Origin: Azohydromonas caseinilytica
Lineage (GTDB): Bacteria; Pseudomonadota; Gammaproteobacteria; Burkholderiales; Burkholderiaceae_C
Direction of reading: 5' to 3'
Assembly (NCBI RefSeq): GCF_012927045.1
Contig: NZ_JABBFW010000006.1
Span: 1-64,000 of the forward strand
Length of the DNA: 64,000 bases
Position numbers and translations under genes: made by a program. Within the stretch, counting starts at the first letter, position 1, and the number at the start of each line of letters is the position of its first letter. The notes under the pieces were generated by a model. The model saw only the letters and a program-made list of their open reading frames with translations, was not told the DNA's origin and ran no database searches. Of this stretch, positions 1-11,206 are shown piece after piece.

Positions 1-2
1 AG

Positions 3-110
3 TTCAGCAACCTCGACCCCTGGGGCGCGATGCTGCACTACATCAGCGATCGCATCGCGCCGTCCTTGCGCGCTTCTCCTGTACCTCCCGGCCTTCCGGC
101 AACGGGGTAA
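3..110 (+). CDS. C-terminal end of an unidentified protein (5' end outside window)
   Basis: An open frame enters from the left edge and ends at a TAA at 108-110. The last 35 residues include an aromatic, membrane-like segment (NLDPWGAMLHYISDRIAP) followed by a Pro/Ala-rich tail. It runs toward clpB (convergent). Too little is visible to name a family, and I cannot exclude that this frame is a chance extension. Confidence 0.35.
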   Translation, partial: FSNLDPWGAMLHYISDRIAPSLRASPVPPGLPATG

Positions 111-160
111 CTGCCGGATTTAGGATGACGGGTTAGTGAGTGGAACCGGCCAGCTCACGG

Positions 161-189
161 CAAACAAAAAGGGCCGGTTGCCCGGCCCC
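161..189 (-). terminator. Rho-independent terminator of clpB
   Basis: On the minus strand a perfect 7-bp GC stem (GGGCCGG / CCGGCCC, 4-base loop) is followed by TTTTTGTTTG. It lies about 30 bases after the clpB stop codon, so it ends that transcript. Confidence 0.85.
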
Positions 190-218
190 TCCGTCAGTCT
201 CGGTGACTCAGCGGGTGC

Positions 219-2813
<2,595 letters not shown>

Positions 2814-2837
2814 GGATGAATCCTCCGTTGCGCAACG

Positions 2838-2865
2838 AGTTTGGGCGACACGCACCGATTTCAAG
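2838..2865 (-). promoter_or_regulatory. Sigma-32 heat-shock promoter of clpB
   Basis: Minus-strand CTTGAAA, 13 bases, then CCCAAACT closely fits the RpoH consensus (CTTGAAA, 11-16 bases, CCCCATNT). Transcription would start about 20 bases before the clpB start codon. clpB is a classic RpoH target in proteobacteria. Confidence 0.65.
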
Positions 2866-2936
2866 GCCGGCGCGCGGCGCTTTTGGCACGGGTTTTGCGC
2901 TGACGCAAGCGCGGCAGGGGGCGTGCCGCCGCCCCC

Positions 2937-4196
2937 TCACGCCTCGATCCGCTCCTCGTCCTCGCCCGCCCAGTACAGGCTGTCGCGCCCCAGCTGATCG
3001 AGGCACAGCTCGGCCGTCCACGGCAGCATCACCGCGCCGCAGCGGGCGTCGCGCAGCAGCCGCTCCAGCGGCAGGTTCTTGGTGAGCGCCTGGCCGCCGC
3101 AGGTGCGCAGCGCCAGCTGGCAGATCTCCGCCGCCTGCTCCACCACCGTATGCTGCGCCGCCAGCAGCCGCAGCCGCGCATGCCGGTCCGGGTCCGGCCC
3201 CGCGCCGGCCAGCGCATCGAACAGCAGCGCGCGCATCTGCTCCAGCTTCAGCCGCATCTGCGCCACCGCGAACTGCTTGGTGGGGTACATGCGCCGCTGC
3301 ACCGGCGGCAGCCCCGCCACCTCGCCGCGCAGGAAGCACACCGTGAAGTCGTGCGCCGCCTGCGCGATGCCCAGGTAGGCCGGGCTGGTCATCAGGAACA
3401 TCGCCGGCCAGCGCGCCGCCGCTTGGGCATACATCCCTTCCGGCAGCAGCCGGTCGCCCTCGGGCACAAACACGTCATGGAACTCCAGGGTGCGGCTGAC
3501 CGTGCCGCGCATGCCCAGCGGGTTCCACTCGCCGCTCACGCGCAGCCCTTCGGCGTCGCGCGGCACGGCCAGGAACAGCGTGTCGGCCTGCGTCGCCGCC
3601 GGGCGCTGCAGCGTGCACAGCAGGCCATGGAAGTCGGCCTCGCCCGCCATGGAGGCAAACACCTTGCGGCCGTTGACCAGGTAGCCCCCGTCCACGCGCC
3701 GCGCCACCGTGGCCCAGGGCGCCTTGCCGGCGTCGGCGGCGCTGCCTTCGGAGAAGGTCTGGGCCCACACCTGCCCGTCGCGCACGATGCCGGCCTCATG
3801 CCGCGCCCGTGCCGCCTCGTGCGCCGCGCGCTGTTGCGGCGTCATCTCCAGCGACGCCGCCACCAGGCCGCTCCACAGCGTGGTGCTGACGTGCAGGCTG
3901 AAGCACAGCGCCGTGGCGCCGCACCAGCGGCCCAGCTCGGCCGCCACCAGGGCGCAGCCCAGCAGGTCGGCGCCCTGCCCGCCTCGCTCAGGCGCCGCGG
4001 CCAGCGCCAGCAGCCCGGCCTGGTGCAGTTCCTCGAAGTTGCGCCGCGGGAAGGAAGCCCCCGCGTCATGTTCCGGCGCGCGCGCCGCGAAGCGCGGGCC
4101 CAGCTCCGCGGCGTGCGCCACCCAGGCGCGCTGCGCGGCGCTCAGGCGCGAGGCATCGCCCGCGATGTGGGCCTGAATGCAAGAAGCGTCGTCCAT
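2937..4196 (-). CDS. Acyl-CoA dehydrogenase-like flavoprotein, possibly a flavin-dependent monooxygenase
   Basis: The 419-residue protein has the three-part acyl-CoA dehydrogenase fold: N-terminal helical domain, central beta domain ([21 protein letters not shown], then [15 protein letters not shown]), and C-terminal helical domain ([22 protein letters not shown]). True dehydrogenases usually end with a motif like YEGT that carries the catalytic glutamate. Here the matching stretch reads [13 protein letters not shown], without that glutamate. The next gene upstream on the same strand, 43 bases away, is a flavin reductase. The pair resembles two-component oxygenases of this fold (DszC, SfnC, HsaA types), which burn reduced flavin supplied by a partner. 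A beta-oxidation role remains possible. Substrate unknown. Confidence 0.8.
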   Translation of the reverse strand: MDDASCIQAHIAGDASRLSAAQRAWVAHAAELGPRFAARAPEHDAGASFPRRNFEELHQAGLLALAAAPERGGQGADLLGCALVAAELGRWCGATALCFSLHVSTTLWSGLVAASLEMTPQQRAAHEAARARHEAGIVRDGQVWAQTFSEGSAADAGKAPWATVARRVDGGYLVNGRKVFASMAGEADFHGLLCTLQRPAATQADTLFLAVPRDAEGLRVSGEWNPLGMRGTVSRTLEFHDVFVPEGDRLLPEGMYAQAAARWPAMFLMTSPAYLGIAQAAHDFTVCFLRGEVAGLPPVQRRMYPTKQFAVAQMRLKLEQMRALLFDALAGAGPDPDRHARLRLLAAQHTVVEQAAEICQLALRTCGGQALTKNLPLERLLRDARCGAVMLPWTAELCLDQLGRDSLYWAGEDEERIEA

Positions 4197-4239
4197 TCAC
4201 CGTCCTCCCCGCCGCGCCCGGGTCGAGCGGCACGCGGCC

Positions 4240-4851
4240 TCAAAGAATTTCGCCCAGCAGGTGGTAGCGCCCGCCGTGGAACAGCAGCGGCGGCAGCACC
4301 GCCTCGGCCAGCCGCTGCACGCGGCCGATGAAGAGCACATGGTCGCCCGCCACCTGCCGCGCCACGCACTCGCATTCGAACACCGCCGTGCAGCCCGCCA
4401 GCACCGGGGCGCCGCCCAGCCCTTCGCTCCACAGGCCCTCGCCGAACTTGTCCGGCTCCTTGCCGCTGGCGAAGCGCCGCGACAGCCCGAGCTGCCCCTC
4501 CGCCAGCACGTTGATGGCGAAGTGCGAGGCCTGCTCGAAGGCCGCAAGACTCGCGCTGGCGCTGCGCAGCGACCACAGCACCAGCGGCGGCTCCAGCGAC
4601 AGCGCGCTGAAGGAGTTGGCCGTGAGCCCGACGCGCGCGCCCGACGCATCGACGCAGGTGATGAGGGTCACGCCCGTGGCGAAGCGCCCCAGCGCGCCGC
4701 GCAGGGCCTGCGGCGTGATGTCCGCGGGCGCCTCGACGGGCGGCGCCGGCGCGACGGCGGGCGTGGACACAGGCGCGGCATCGGCCGGCACGGCCACGGG
4801 GGAAGCGGTGGGAGAAGCGCTCATCGCGGGATGCGGGCGGCTGGCCGCCAC
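4240..4851 (-). CDS. NAD(P)H:flavin reductase family protein
   Basis: Member of the HpaC/RutF-type flavin reductase family, which reduces free FMN or FAD with NAD(P)H to feed a partner oxygenase. Family features: LRGALGRFATGVTLITC at about 52-68, VGLTANSFSALSLEPPLVLWSL, FAINVLAEGQ, and a C-terminal DHVLFIGRVQRL ... LLFHGGRYHLL. The first 45 residues are an Ala/Pro/Val-rich extension outside the domain, unusual for the family. A second Met at codon 10 (4824) is an equally possible start, and neither start has a clear ribosome site. It sits directly upstream of the dehydrogenase-like gene and probably works with it. Confidence 0.85.
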   Translation of the reverse strand: MAASRPHPAMSASPTASPVAVPADAAPVSTPAVAPAPPVEAPADITPQALRGALGRFATGVTLITCVDASGARVGLTANSFSALSLEPPLVLWSLRSASASLAAFEQASHFAINVLAEGQLGLSRRFASGKEPDKFGEGLWSEGLGGAPVLAGCTAVFECECVARQVAGDHVLFIGRVQRLAEAVLPPLLFHGGRYHLLGEIL

Positions 4852-4903
4852 GGGCCGGGCCCGCGGCGGCGCGTCCGCCGGATGAAAGAGTGGGAAAGCC
4901 GGC

Positions 4904-5728
4904 TCATGGCTTCACGGCCGAGGCCAGCAGCGCCGGCACGGGCACATCGAAGACCTCGCCCTGCCGGTACGGCGCCAGGGCCTCGGCCAGCGCGGCGCGG
5001 ATGCGCTGCTTGGCTGGCGGCGTCTGCGCGCCCCAGGTGGCCGCGGCGCGCACGGTGCTGCCTTCCACGATGGAGATCAGCTCATCGACCCCGGCCAGGC
5101 GCCACACCTGCGGCACCGTGCGCACGCTCGGGTGGCTGAAACCGGCCTCGCGCAGCGCGCGCAGGCTGTTTTCGGGATCGCTGAACAGGAAGAAGTTGGG
5201 GCCCGGCGGCAGGCCCACGTCGGCCTCGCCATGGCTGCGCAGCGCCGCGTAGAAGGCCCCGAACACCACTGCGCGCTCGGCCACGTCCCACACCGCGAAG
5301 GCCAGCCGCCCGCCGGGCTTGAGCACCCGCAGCGCCTCGCGCAGCGCCCGCTCGGGCTCGGGCAGGTGGCACATGCCGAAGGCGTTGACGACGGCGTCGA
5401 AGCTCCCGGCCGGCAACGGCAACTCCTGCGCGTCGGCCTGCTCGAAGCGCAGCTCGGGATGGCGCCGGCGCGCCAGGCGGACCTGCGCCGCCGCGAAGTC
5501 GATGCCCAGCACCTCGGCGCCGCGCCGCGCCGCCGCGGCGGCGACATGGCCGGGGCCGGTGGCGATGTCGAGCACGCGCTGGCCGGCGGCCACGCCGGCA
5601 TCGTCCAGCAGTGCCTCCATGGACTGGCGGGTCACGGTGGCCACGTGCCGTTCGTAGCCGCTGACCGTGGCTTCGTCGTCCCAGCCCGCGCGTTCGAATT
5701 CGCCAAAGGTGCAATGAGCGTCAGTCAT
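4904..5728 (-). CDS. Class I SAM-dependent methyltransferase
   Basis: A 274-residue cytosolic methyltransferase of the UbiE/Methyltransf_11 type. Motif I is VLDIATGPGHVAAAAA (about 52-67), motif II LGIDFA, motif III FDAVVNAFGMCHLPEPERALRE, followed by the post-I strand VLKPGGRLAFAVWD. The C-terminal part (FREAGF-like ALREAGFSHPSVRTV) is the usual substrate-binding cap of small-molecule methyltransferases. A strong ribosome site (AAGGAGGG) supports this start. The substrate cannot be read from the sequence, and neighbours (crcB, flavin reductase) give no pathway. Confidence 0.88.
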   Translation of the reverse strand: MTDAHCTFGEFERAGWDDEATVSGYERHVATVTRQSMEALLDDAGVAAGQRVLDIATGPGHVAAAAARRGAEVLGIDFAAAQVRLARRRHPELRFEQADAQELPLPAGSFDAVVNAFGMCHLPEPERALREALRVLKPGGRLAFAVWDVAERAVVFGAFYAALRSHGEADVGLPPGPNFFLFSDPENSLRALREAGFSHPSVRTVPQVWRLAGVDELISIVEGSTVRAAATWGAQTPPAKQRIRAALAEALAPYRQGEVFDVPVPALLASAVKP

Positions 5729-5758
5729 GGAGTCCCTCCTTGGTGTCGTGATCGCTGA

Positions 5759-6157
5759 TCAGCCCCGCACCCACAGCAGCCGCGCCAGGCCATGGCCCAG
5801 CGCGCAGCAGGCCAGCGCGCCGGCGACATGGGCGAAGGAATGCGCCAGCGCCATGGGCCAGCGCCCGGCCTGCAGCAGCGACAGCGACTCCGCCGAGAAG
5901 GCCGAGAAGGTGGTGAAGCCGCCCAGAAAGCCGGTGACCAGCAGCAGCCGCAGCAGCTCGTTGGGCGCGCGCGCGAACACTTCCAGCGAGACGCCGATCA
6001 GCAGCCCGCCCAGGCAGTTGACGAGCAGCGTGCCCAGTGCGAAGCCGGCCCAGGCGCCGTTGAGCCACAGCGCCGCGAGCCAGCGCAGCACGGCGCCGGC
6101 GCCGGCGCCCAGCGCCACGGCCAGCACCTGCGGCGGGGCAATGACGGGGGGCTGCAT
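5759..6157 (-). CDS. crcB: Fluoride channel / exporter CrcB (Fluc)
   Basis: Inner-membrane fluoride channel that protects against intracellular fluoride. The 132-residue protein has four hydrophobic segments and both family signatures, GTLLVNCLGGLLIG (about 41-54) and GFLGGFTTFSAFS (about 76-88) with the Phe-box phenylalanines. Length is typical (about 125). It lies 15 bases after moaE on the same strand, so it is probably co-transcribed. There is no room for a fluoride riboswitch directly before it. Confidence 0.95.
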   Translation of the reverse strand: MQPPVIAPPQVLAVALGAGAGAVLRWLAALWLNGAWAGFALGTLLVNCLGGLLIGVSLEVFARAPNELLRLLLVTGFLGGFTTFSAFSAESLSLLQAGRWPMALAHSFAHVAGALACCALGHGLARLLWVRG

Positions 6158-6172
6158 CGCGCGCGGGCCGCC

Positions 6173-6667
6173 TCAGGCCGAGGCGGCGTTGCCGGCCTGG
6201 ATGCCCCAGCGCGCCAGCGCCTGGTCGTCCGCGACACGGGCATCGACCCAGCGCGCGCCCTGCGGCGTGTGCTCCTTCTTCCAGAACGGGGCCTGGGTCT
6301 TGAGGTAGTCCATCAGGAACTCGCAGGCCTGGAAGGCCTGGCCGCGGTGCGCGGAAGTGACGGCCACGAACACGATCTGGTCCAGCGGCTGCAGCGGCCC
6401 GACGCGGTGGATGACGCGCGCGGCGCGGATGTCGAAGCGATTGAAAGCCTCATCGACCATGGCCTCGATGGCGCTTTCGGTCATGCCCGGGTAGTGCTCC
6501 AGCTCCATCAGGCTCACGCCCGCGCCCTCGCTGTGCTCGCGCACGGTGCCCACGAAGCTGACCACCGCGCCCACGCCCGGGTCCCCGGCCCGCAGCTTCT
6601 CGACCTCGGCGCCGAGGTCGAAGTCGTCGGTCTGGATCAGGACGCGCGGGAGGGTGGTGGCAGTCAT
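6173..6667 (-). CDS. moaE: Molybdopterin synthase catalytic subunit MoaE
   Basis: Large subunit of molybdopterin synthase. It transfers sulfur from the MoaD thiocarboxylate to cyclic pyranopterin monophosphate in molybdenum-cofactor synthesis. Family motifs: GAVVSFVGTVREHSEG near 38, LELEHYPGMTE, RVIHRVGPLQPLDQIVFVAVTSAHRGQAF, and the catalytic region YLKTQAPFWKKE. The product is 164 residues, slightly longer than E. coli MoaE (150). The frame is open 71 codons further upstream, but that part is Arg-rich shadow of the neighbouring gene. A GACAAT hexamer lies six bases before the ATG. Its usual partner moaD is 4.5 kb away. Confidence 0.96.
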   Translation of the reverse strand: MTATTLPRVLIQTDDFDLGAEVEKLRAGDPGVGAVVSFVGTVREHSEGAGVSLMELEHYPGMTESAIEAMVDEAFNRFDIRAARVIHRVGPLQPLDQIVFVAVTSAHRGQAFQACEFLMDYLKTQAPFWKKEHTPQGARWVDARVADDQALARWGIQAGNAASA

Positions 6668-6713
6668 GCGGGAATTGTCGCACCGCGTTCGCGGGGGTCC
6701 GGCGCGGCGGCGC

Positions 6714-8525
6714 TCAGGGGTTCCAGCCCTCTTCGCGCAGGCGCTGGCACTGCACATGGCCGCGCCAGGCCGGCTGGCTGCATTGCTGGCGCATGCAGCG
6801 CTCCAGCGCCGACTTGGCCTGCGAGACGCAGGCCGCCAGCGGCGACAGCGGCAGGTCGGCCGGCGGACGCGCCTCCGCACGCGGCGTTTCGACGGCGCGG
6901 GCCCGAGCCGGTGCCGCAGGTGCGGAAGGCGCGGCGGGACGGGCCGCGTCCTGCGCGGTCTGGGACGGCGGTACGGCGAGGGCCCCGGGCTGGTCCGGCC
7001 GTGGTGACGGCGGCGTCGCCAAGCCCGGGTCCATCGGGGGCGGCGCGGTGCCTGGCCCGCTGACCGCCGGGCGCTCCACGCCGGGCGCGAGCGGCGGGAG
7101 GGGCGCGTCCACGGGACCGCCCGGTGTGGCCGGCGCCGAGGCCGCCGGCACCTGGGAGGCCGCGTCGGCCAGCATGCGGCTGATGCGATCCCGCTCGCGC
7201 TCGGCCTGCCACAGCCCGTGCACCGACCAGGCCGCCACGCCGCCCACGGCCAGCAGCGCGGCCAGCGCGGCCATGCGCCAGGCCCGATGCCGCGGCGGCG
7301 CCTCGCCGGGCTGCGGGCCCGGCCGGACGAAGGTGGCGCCGGAGCGCTCGACCGGCTCGACGCGCGCGGACGGCCGGGCCGCGGGCGAAGGCTCCGGCGG
7401 CTTGGTGCCGGGAACCGTCGGCCCTGCCCTGGCGCTGGCCGGCGCGCTGGCCGCGGCGGATGGCGGCGCGGGCGGTGCGCCGGATGCCGTGGGGGCTGCG
7501 CTTGCGCCGGATGGCGGCGCGGCCGTGCCGGGCGGCATGCCGGTGCCAGCCCCTGCCGGCGACACCCCGGGCCGCAGCGTTGCGGGCGGCGATGCCGCGG
7601 CGCCAGGCGGCACGGCCATCCTCGGCGGCAAGGGCTGCGTGCCCGGCGGCGGCCCCCCCGTCAGCAGCGCCCGCAGCGCCACCGCGCTGGCGAGCCGCTC
7701 GGTGGGCGACGGCCGCAGGCAGGCCTGCAGCGCCTGCACCAGCGCCAGCCGCGCGGCGCTGCCCGGGGCCGGCAGGGCGCGCGCCACCGCCGCGGCCACG
7801 GCCTCGGGCGGCTGGGCCGCATCCCAGGGCTGGCCGGTGAGCTGCCGCAGCACGGTGGCGGCCAGCGCGTACAGGTCGGTCCAGGGCCCGCGCGGCAGGT
7901 GCGCACCGTCGGGCCGCAGCTCCGGCGCCACGCCCTCGAAGGCCTGCGGCAGGCGCAGCGCGCGGGCGGCAAAACCAAAGCCCAGCAGCACCGGGCGCTG
8001 CCCCGGCGCCCACAGCAGCTGCCGCGCCTGCAGGCCGCCATGCACCAGCCCCATGGCATGCAGCTGCGCCAGCGGCTCCAGCAGCGCCAGCATCAGCTCG
8101 CGCAGCGCCTCGTCGCTGCGCGGCGCGGGCAGCTGGTCCAGCGGCACGCCGGGCAGCAGCGGCATCAGCCCGCACAGGGAGCCTTGCACCTCGCTGGCCT
8201 GCAGCACCTGTACCAGGCCCGGCAGGCGCAGCCGCGCCAGCAGCCGCAGCTCCTCCAGGCAGGCGACGCGGCCGGCCTCGAAGGCGGCGCGTGCGGCGGC
8301 ATCGGCCGGATCGCGCAACTGCGGCGCGCCGTCCCCGGCCCGCACGCACAGCGCCTGCGGGCAGTACTCCTTGAGGGCGAAGCGCCCGGCGCCCAGGGCG
8401 TCGCCGGCGCGGTAGACGGTGCACACCAGGCCCACATGCAGCACCGCCTCGATGCGGCAGCCCGCCAGCACCGTGCCGACCGCGCGCGCCGCGGCCGGGA
8501 CCGAGTCGTTCGGGGAAACCACCAT
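6714..8525 (-). CDS. Membrane-anchored pseudokinase, copy 1
   Basis: The 603-residue protein starts with a Ser/Thr-kinase-like domain (about 15-290). The nucleotide-binding lysine is kept (FALKEY, Lys52) but the catalytic loop reads HGGLQARQL (162-170) in place of HRDLKPxN, and the DFG motif is GFG (182-184). Both catalytic aspartates are therefore lost, so phosphotransfer is unlikely. Then come an Ala/Pro-rich linker (about 290-415), one membrane helix (416-435), a second Pro/Ala-rich segment, and a C-terminal module with four cysteines spaced C-x10-C-x4-C-x10-C (566-593). The kinase-like part would be cytosolic and the cysteine module periplasmic. It is a paralogue of the next gene upstream. 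Biological role unknown. Confidence 0.85.
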   Translation of the reverse strand: MVVSPNDSVPAAARAVGTVLAGCRIEAVLHVGLVCTVYRAGDALGAGRFALKEYCPQALCVRAGDGAPQLRDPADAAARAAFEAGRVACLEELRLLARLRLPGLVQVLQASEVQGSLCGLMPLLPGVPLDQLPAPRSDEALRELMLALLEPLAQLHAMGLVHGGLQARQLLWAPGQRPVLLGFGFAARALRLPQAFEGVAPELRPDGAHLPRGPWTDLYALAATVLRQLTGQPWDAAQPPEAVAAAVARALPAPGSAARLALVQALQACLRPSPTERLASAVALRALLTGGPPPGTQPLPPRMAVPPGAAASPPATLRPGVSPAGAGTGMPPGTAAPPSGASAAPTASGAPPAPPSAAASAPASARAGPTVPGTKPPEPSPAARPSARVEPVERSGATFVRPGPQPGEAPPRHRAWRMAALAALLAVGGVAAWSVHGLWQAERERDRISRMLADAASQVPAASAPATPGGPVDAPLPPLAPGVERPAVSGPGTAPPPMDPGLATPPSPRPDQPGALAVPPSQTAQDAARPAAPSAPAAPARARAVETPRAEARPPADLPLSPLAACVSQAKSALERCMRQQCSQPAWRGHVQCQRLREEGWNP

Positions 8526-8762
8526 CGCGTGACTATGGCGTCCCTCCGTGGGCGGGGGGTTGCAAGTGGTGTCTGGGGGGAAGGCACGGCGCTGGACGTT
8601 GCCGTGGTGAGTCCAAGCGGCGCTTTGGCATCAGCGCCGGATTGTTTAATAGGGGCTCACATTTCAGCCTGCATATGTCACTCGTTGAGGCTACTGTTGC
8701 CTAATGGTGGACAAAAAAGCCTGAAAAGCCTGGATTGCAGGCCGAAGCCGAGGAACAGCGCT

Positions 8763-8790
8763 CCCCTCGCCCGCGACAGCGGGAGAGGGG
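8763..8790. repeat. Long intergenic hairpin between the two pseudokinase genes
   Basis: The 361-base gap between the pseudokinases (8526-8886) has no recognisable gene. It holds an AT-richer patch (about 8640-8740) and this stem-loop: CCCCTC-g-CCCGC, loop GACA, GCGGG-a-GAGGGG. No T-run follows on either strand, so it looks more like a REP-type palindrome or RNA-stabilising hairpin than a terminator. Confidence 0.55.
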
Positions 8791-8886
8791 AAGCTGACAC
8801 CGTGGTGAGCGGGAGCTGAGCGGCTGGCCTGCAGCGGATTGCATCACCGCGCCCAACGCTCCAGCCTGGAGAAGCGCCCCTCCCCC

Positions 8887-11046
8887 TCAAGAACTCAACA
8901 CGTTGTCATTGAGCAGCCGCTGGCACTGCGGATGGCGGCGCGCGGCGGCCTGGCTGCACTGGCGCTGCATGCACTGCAGCAGCGCGTACTTGGTCAGGCT
9001 GGCGCAGGCGTTGCGCGGCGGGCCGCTGCGGGCTGGCGCCGGGCCGGGCGCCTTGGCCGTGCGCACCGGCGCCGGGGCCGGCTTGGCAGACGGGCGCGGC
9101 GGCGCCTTGGCCGCCGGGCGTTCGGCCGCGGCCGGCGCGGCAGCACCCTTCACCGCGGCCTTGTCCGGGGCCTGACGCGCGGCGCCCTCGCCCGCCACAG
9201 CCCGTTCCGGCGCGGGCCGGGCCGGTGCAACCGCAACGTCCGGCGCCGGCTTGTCCCGGGCTTCGTGCACGGCGCCCTGCTCCACCGCAGCCTGGAGCGG
9301 CGCGGCCACCGGGGCCGGCGGGTTGGGCGCAGCGGCCACCTGGACCGCCGGCTCCTGGGCCGCCTGGGGAGCGGCGCCGGACTGCGCCGGGATGTCGGAC
9401 GGCGTGGCAGCCTTCTGCCTGGCGGCGGCCACCTTCAATGGGGGCTGCTCCGTGGCCTGGGGCGCGGCGACCGTCTGTACCGGCGCCGTGGCCGGCCCGA
9501 CGGCGGGGGCCACCACGCCCGCGATGGCGGGCTGCGTCGCGGGCGGCGTGGCCGGGCCTGAAGACTGTGGCTGCGACGGCGCCTCGGCCAGCGTCTGCGC
9601 GGCCTGGGGCTCGGGCGCGTCGGCCTGGGCCGGCAGCTCGGCCGCCACGGCTTGCGTCCGGGCCGCGGTGGCCTGCAGCGCCGCCGTGGCGGCGGCTTCG
9701 GCGGCGGCGACCCGGGCGGCCACGGCGTCATCCAGGGCCGGCAGCGCGGCGGCGGCCGAGGTCCAGCCCGGCTGCGCCGGCGCCTGGGCCGCGGCCGTGA
9801 CCAGCAGGTGGTCCACGCGATGCCGTTCCCGCTCCTGCTGCCACAGGTCGCGCGCCCACCAGCCCGTCACGCCGCAGCCCACGGCCAGCAGCAGCGACAC
9901 CATCACCATGCGCCGGTTGTCCGAGCGCCGCGGCGGCAGCGCCGGCATCACGAAGCCGGCGCTGCGCACCGCGGCCGGCACGCCGTGCCCGGCCCCGGGC
10001 GTCCGGACCGGCACGCCGCCCGGCGCCGCACCGGGCGCTGTCCGGGCCGCGGCCGCGGCATGCTCCGGCGCACCGGCCCCGGGCTGCTGCGGATGCGACT
10101 GCGGGTCGGGATGCGGGTGTGAATGCGGATGCGGCTGTGACGGTGCGGCGTGCGACGCGCGCGCCGGTCCACCGCCCAGCAGCTCGCGCAGCGCGCCGGC
10201 GTGGGGCGGGCGCTCGCTGGGCGAGGGCAGCAGGCAGGACTGCAGCGCCTTCACCAGCACATGCCGCTTGGCGGTTTCGGGCGTGGGCCCCAGCGCCTGC
10301 TCCAGCACGGCACCCACGCCGGCCGCGGTGGGCGCTCCGCTCCAGGCCTGGCCCGAGAGCTGGCCCAGCACCATGGCGGCCAGCGCGTACAGGTCGCTCC
10401 AGGGACCCTGCGGCAGGTGGGCGCTCTGGGCCCCAGCTTCAGGCGGGCTGGCGCCTTCGCGCGGCCGGCCCAGGGCGCGCGCCGCCAGGCTGAAGCCCAG
10501 CAGCACCGGCGCCTGCCGCGGCGCCCACAGCAGCTGCCGCCCATGCAGCGCGCCGTGCACCACGCCGACGGCGTGCAGCTGCGCCAGCGGCTCCAGCAGC
10601 GCCAGCAGCTGCGCGTGCAGCGCGTCGTCGCTCTGCGGGATGGGCAGCCGCTGCAGCGGCCCGCCGGGCAGCAGCGGCATCAGCCCGCAGGGGCCGTCGT
10701 GGTCCTCGCGGATCTGCAGCACCGGCACCAGGCCCGGCAGGTGCAGCCGCGACAGCATGCGCAGCTCCTCCACGAAGGCCGTGCGGCCGGCGTCGAAGGC
10801 GGCCTGCGCCGCAGGGTCGTCCGGCTGGCGCAGCCGCGGCAGGCCGGCCTGGTCGCGCTCGCACAGCGCCTGGGGGGCGTATTCCTTGAGGGCGAAGCGC
10901 CCGGCGCCGGGCGGGCCGGCGCCGTCGCGCACGCGGTACACGGTGCAGACCGGGCCGGCATGCAGCACGGCCTCGATGGTGCAACCGGCCAGTGAGGAAC
11001 CCACCGCGCGGGCGGCGGGCGATGTGGGAGCGTCAGGCGGTGTCAT
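8887..11046 (-). CDS. Membrane-anchored pseudokinase, copy 2
   Basis: 719-residue paralogue of the adjacent gene with the same plan. The kinase-like domain keeps the lysine (FALKEY, Lys54) but has HGALHGRQL for the catalytic loop (164-172) and GFS for DFG (184-186). A linker rich in His-Pro repeats, a membrane helix (VSLLLAVGCGVTGWWA), and a long Ala/Val/Pro/Gln-rich region follow. The protein ends in the same four-cysteine module, C-x10-C-x4-C-x10-C (681-708), with shared CMxxQCSQ and QCQRL. The extra length against copy 1 is almost all in the low-complexity periplasmic region. Upstream bases are also duplicated: TTGCAACCC and CATAGTCA, the latter ending four bases before ATG in both copies. 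Function unknown. Confidence 0.85.
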   Translation of the reverse strand: MTPPDAPTSPAARAVGSSLAGCTIEAVLHAGPVCTVYRVRDGAGPPGAGRFALKEYAPQALCERDQAGLPRLRQPDDPAAQAAFDAGRTAFVEELRMLSRLHLPGLVPVLQIREDHDGPCGLMPLLPGGPLQRLPIPQSDDALHAQLLALLEPLAQLHAVGVVHGALHGRQLLWAPRQAPVLLGFSLAARALGRPREGASPPEAGAQSAHLPQGPWSDLYALAAMVLGQLSGQAWSGAPTAAGVGAVLEQALGPTPETAKRHVLVKALQSCLLPSPSERPPHAGALRELLGGGPARASHAAPSQPHPHSHPHPDPQSHPQQPGAGAPEHAAAAARTAPGAAPGGVPVRTPGAGHGVPAAVRSAGFVMPALPPRRSDNRRMVMVSLLLAVGCGVTGWWARDLWQQERERHRVDHLLVTAAAQAPAQPGWTSAAAALPALDDAVAARVAAAEAAATAALQATAARTQAVAAELPAQADAPEPQAAQTLAEAPSQPQSSGPATPPATQPAIAGVVAPAVGPATAPVQTVAAPQATEQPPLKVAAARQKAATPSDIPAQSGAAPQAAQEPAVQVAAAPNPPAPVAAPLQAAVEQGAVHEARDKPAPDVAVAPARPAPERAVAGEGAARQAPDKAAVKGAAAPAAAERPAAKAPPRPSAKPAPAPVRTAKAPGPAPARSGPPRNACASLTKYALLQCMQRQCSQAAARRHPQCQRLLNDNVLSS

Positions 11047-11135
11047 GGCCTGACTATGGGCGCCCTGTATGCGGCGCCGGGTTGCAAGTCGTTTCGGATG
11101 CGGCGCCCGTCCTCAGGGCCCCGCGCGGCGGTTTC

Positions 11136-11156
11136 ATGCCCCTTTTGGAGGGGCAT
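11136..11156. repeat. Stem-loop between moaD and pseudokinase copy 2
   Basis: Perfect 8-bp stem ATGCCCCT / AGGGGCAT with a 5-base loop, about 50 bases after the moaD stop on the minus strand. There is no T-run, so it may be an end-of-operon RNA structure and not an intrinsic terminator. The rest of the 160-base gap shows nothing further. Confidence 0.4.
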
Positions 11157-11206
11157 CGTGCCCTGGGGAGGGACGGCGCTTGCCCTGCGCGCGCCCTCCG
11201 CCGCGC

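Noticed and set aside
5759-6173. Fluoride riboswitch before crcB
   Set aside because: Only 15 bases separate moaE from crcB, which leaves no space for the motif, and nothing like it is seen in the moaE 3' end.
8526-8886. Possible small gene between the two pseudokinases
   Set aside because: Short frames on both strands lack ribosome sites and show no codon pattern like their neighbours; the stretch looks like a promoter region plus a repeat hairpin.
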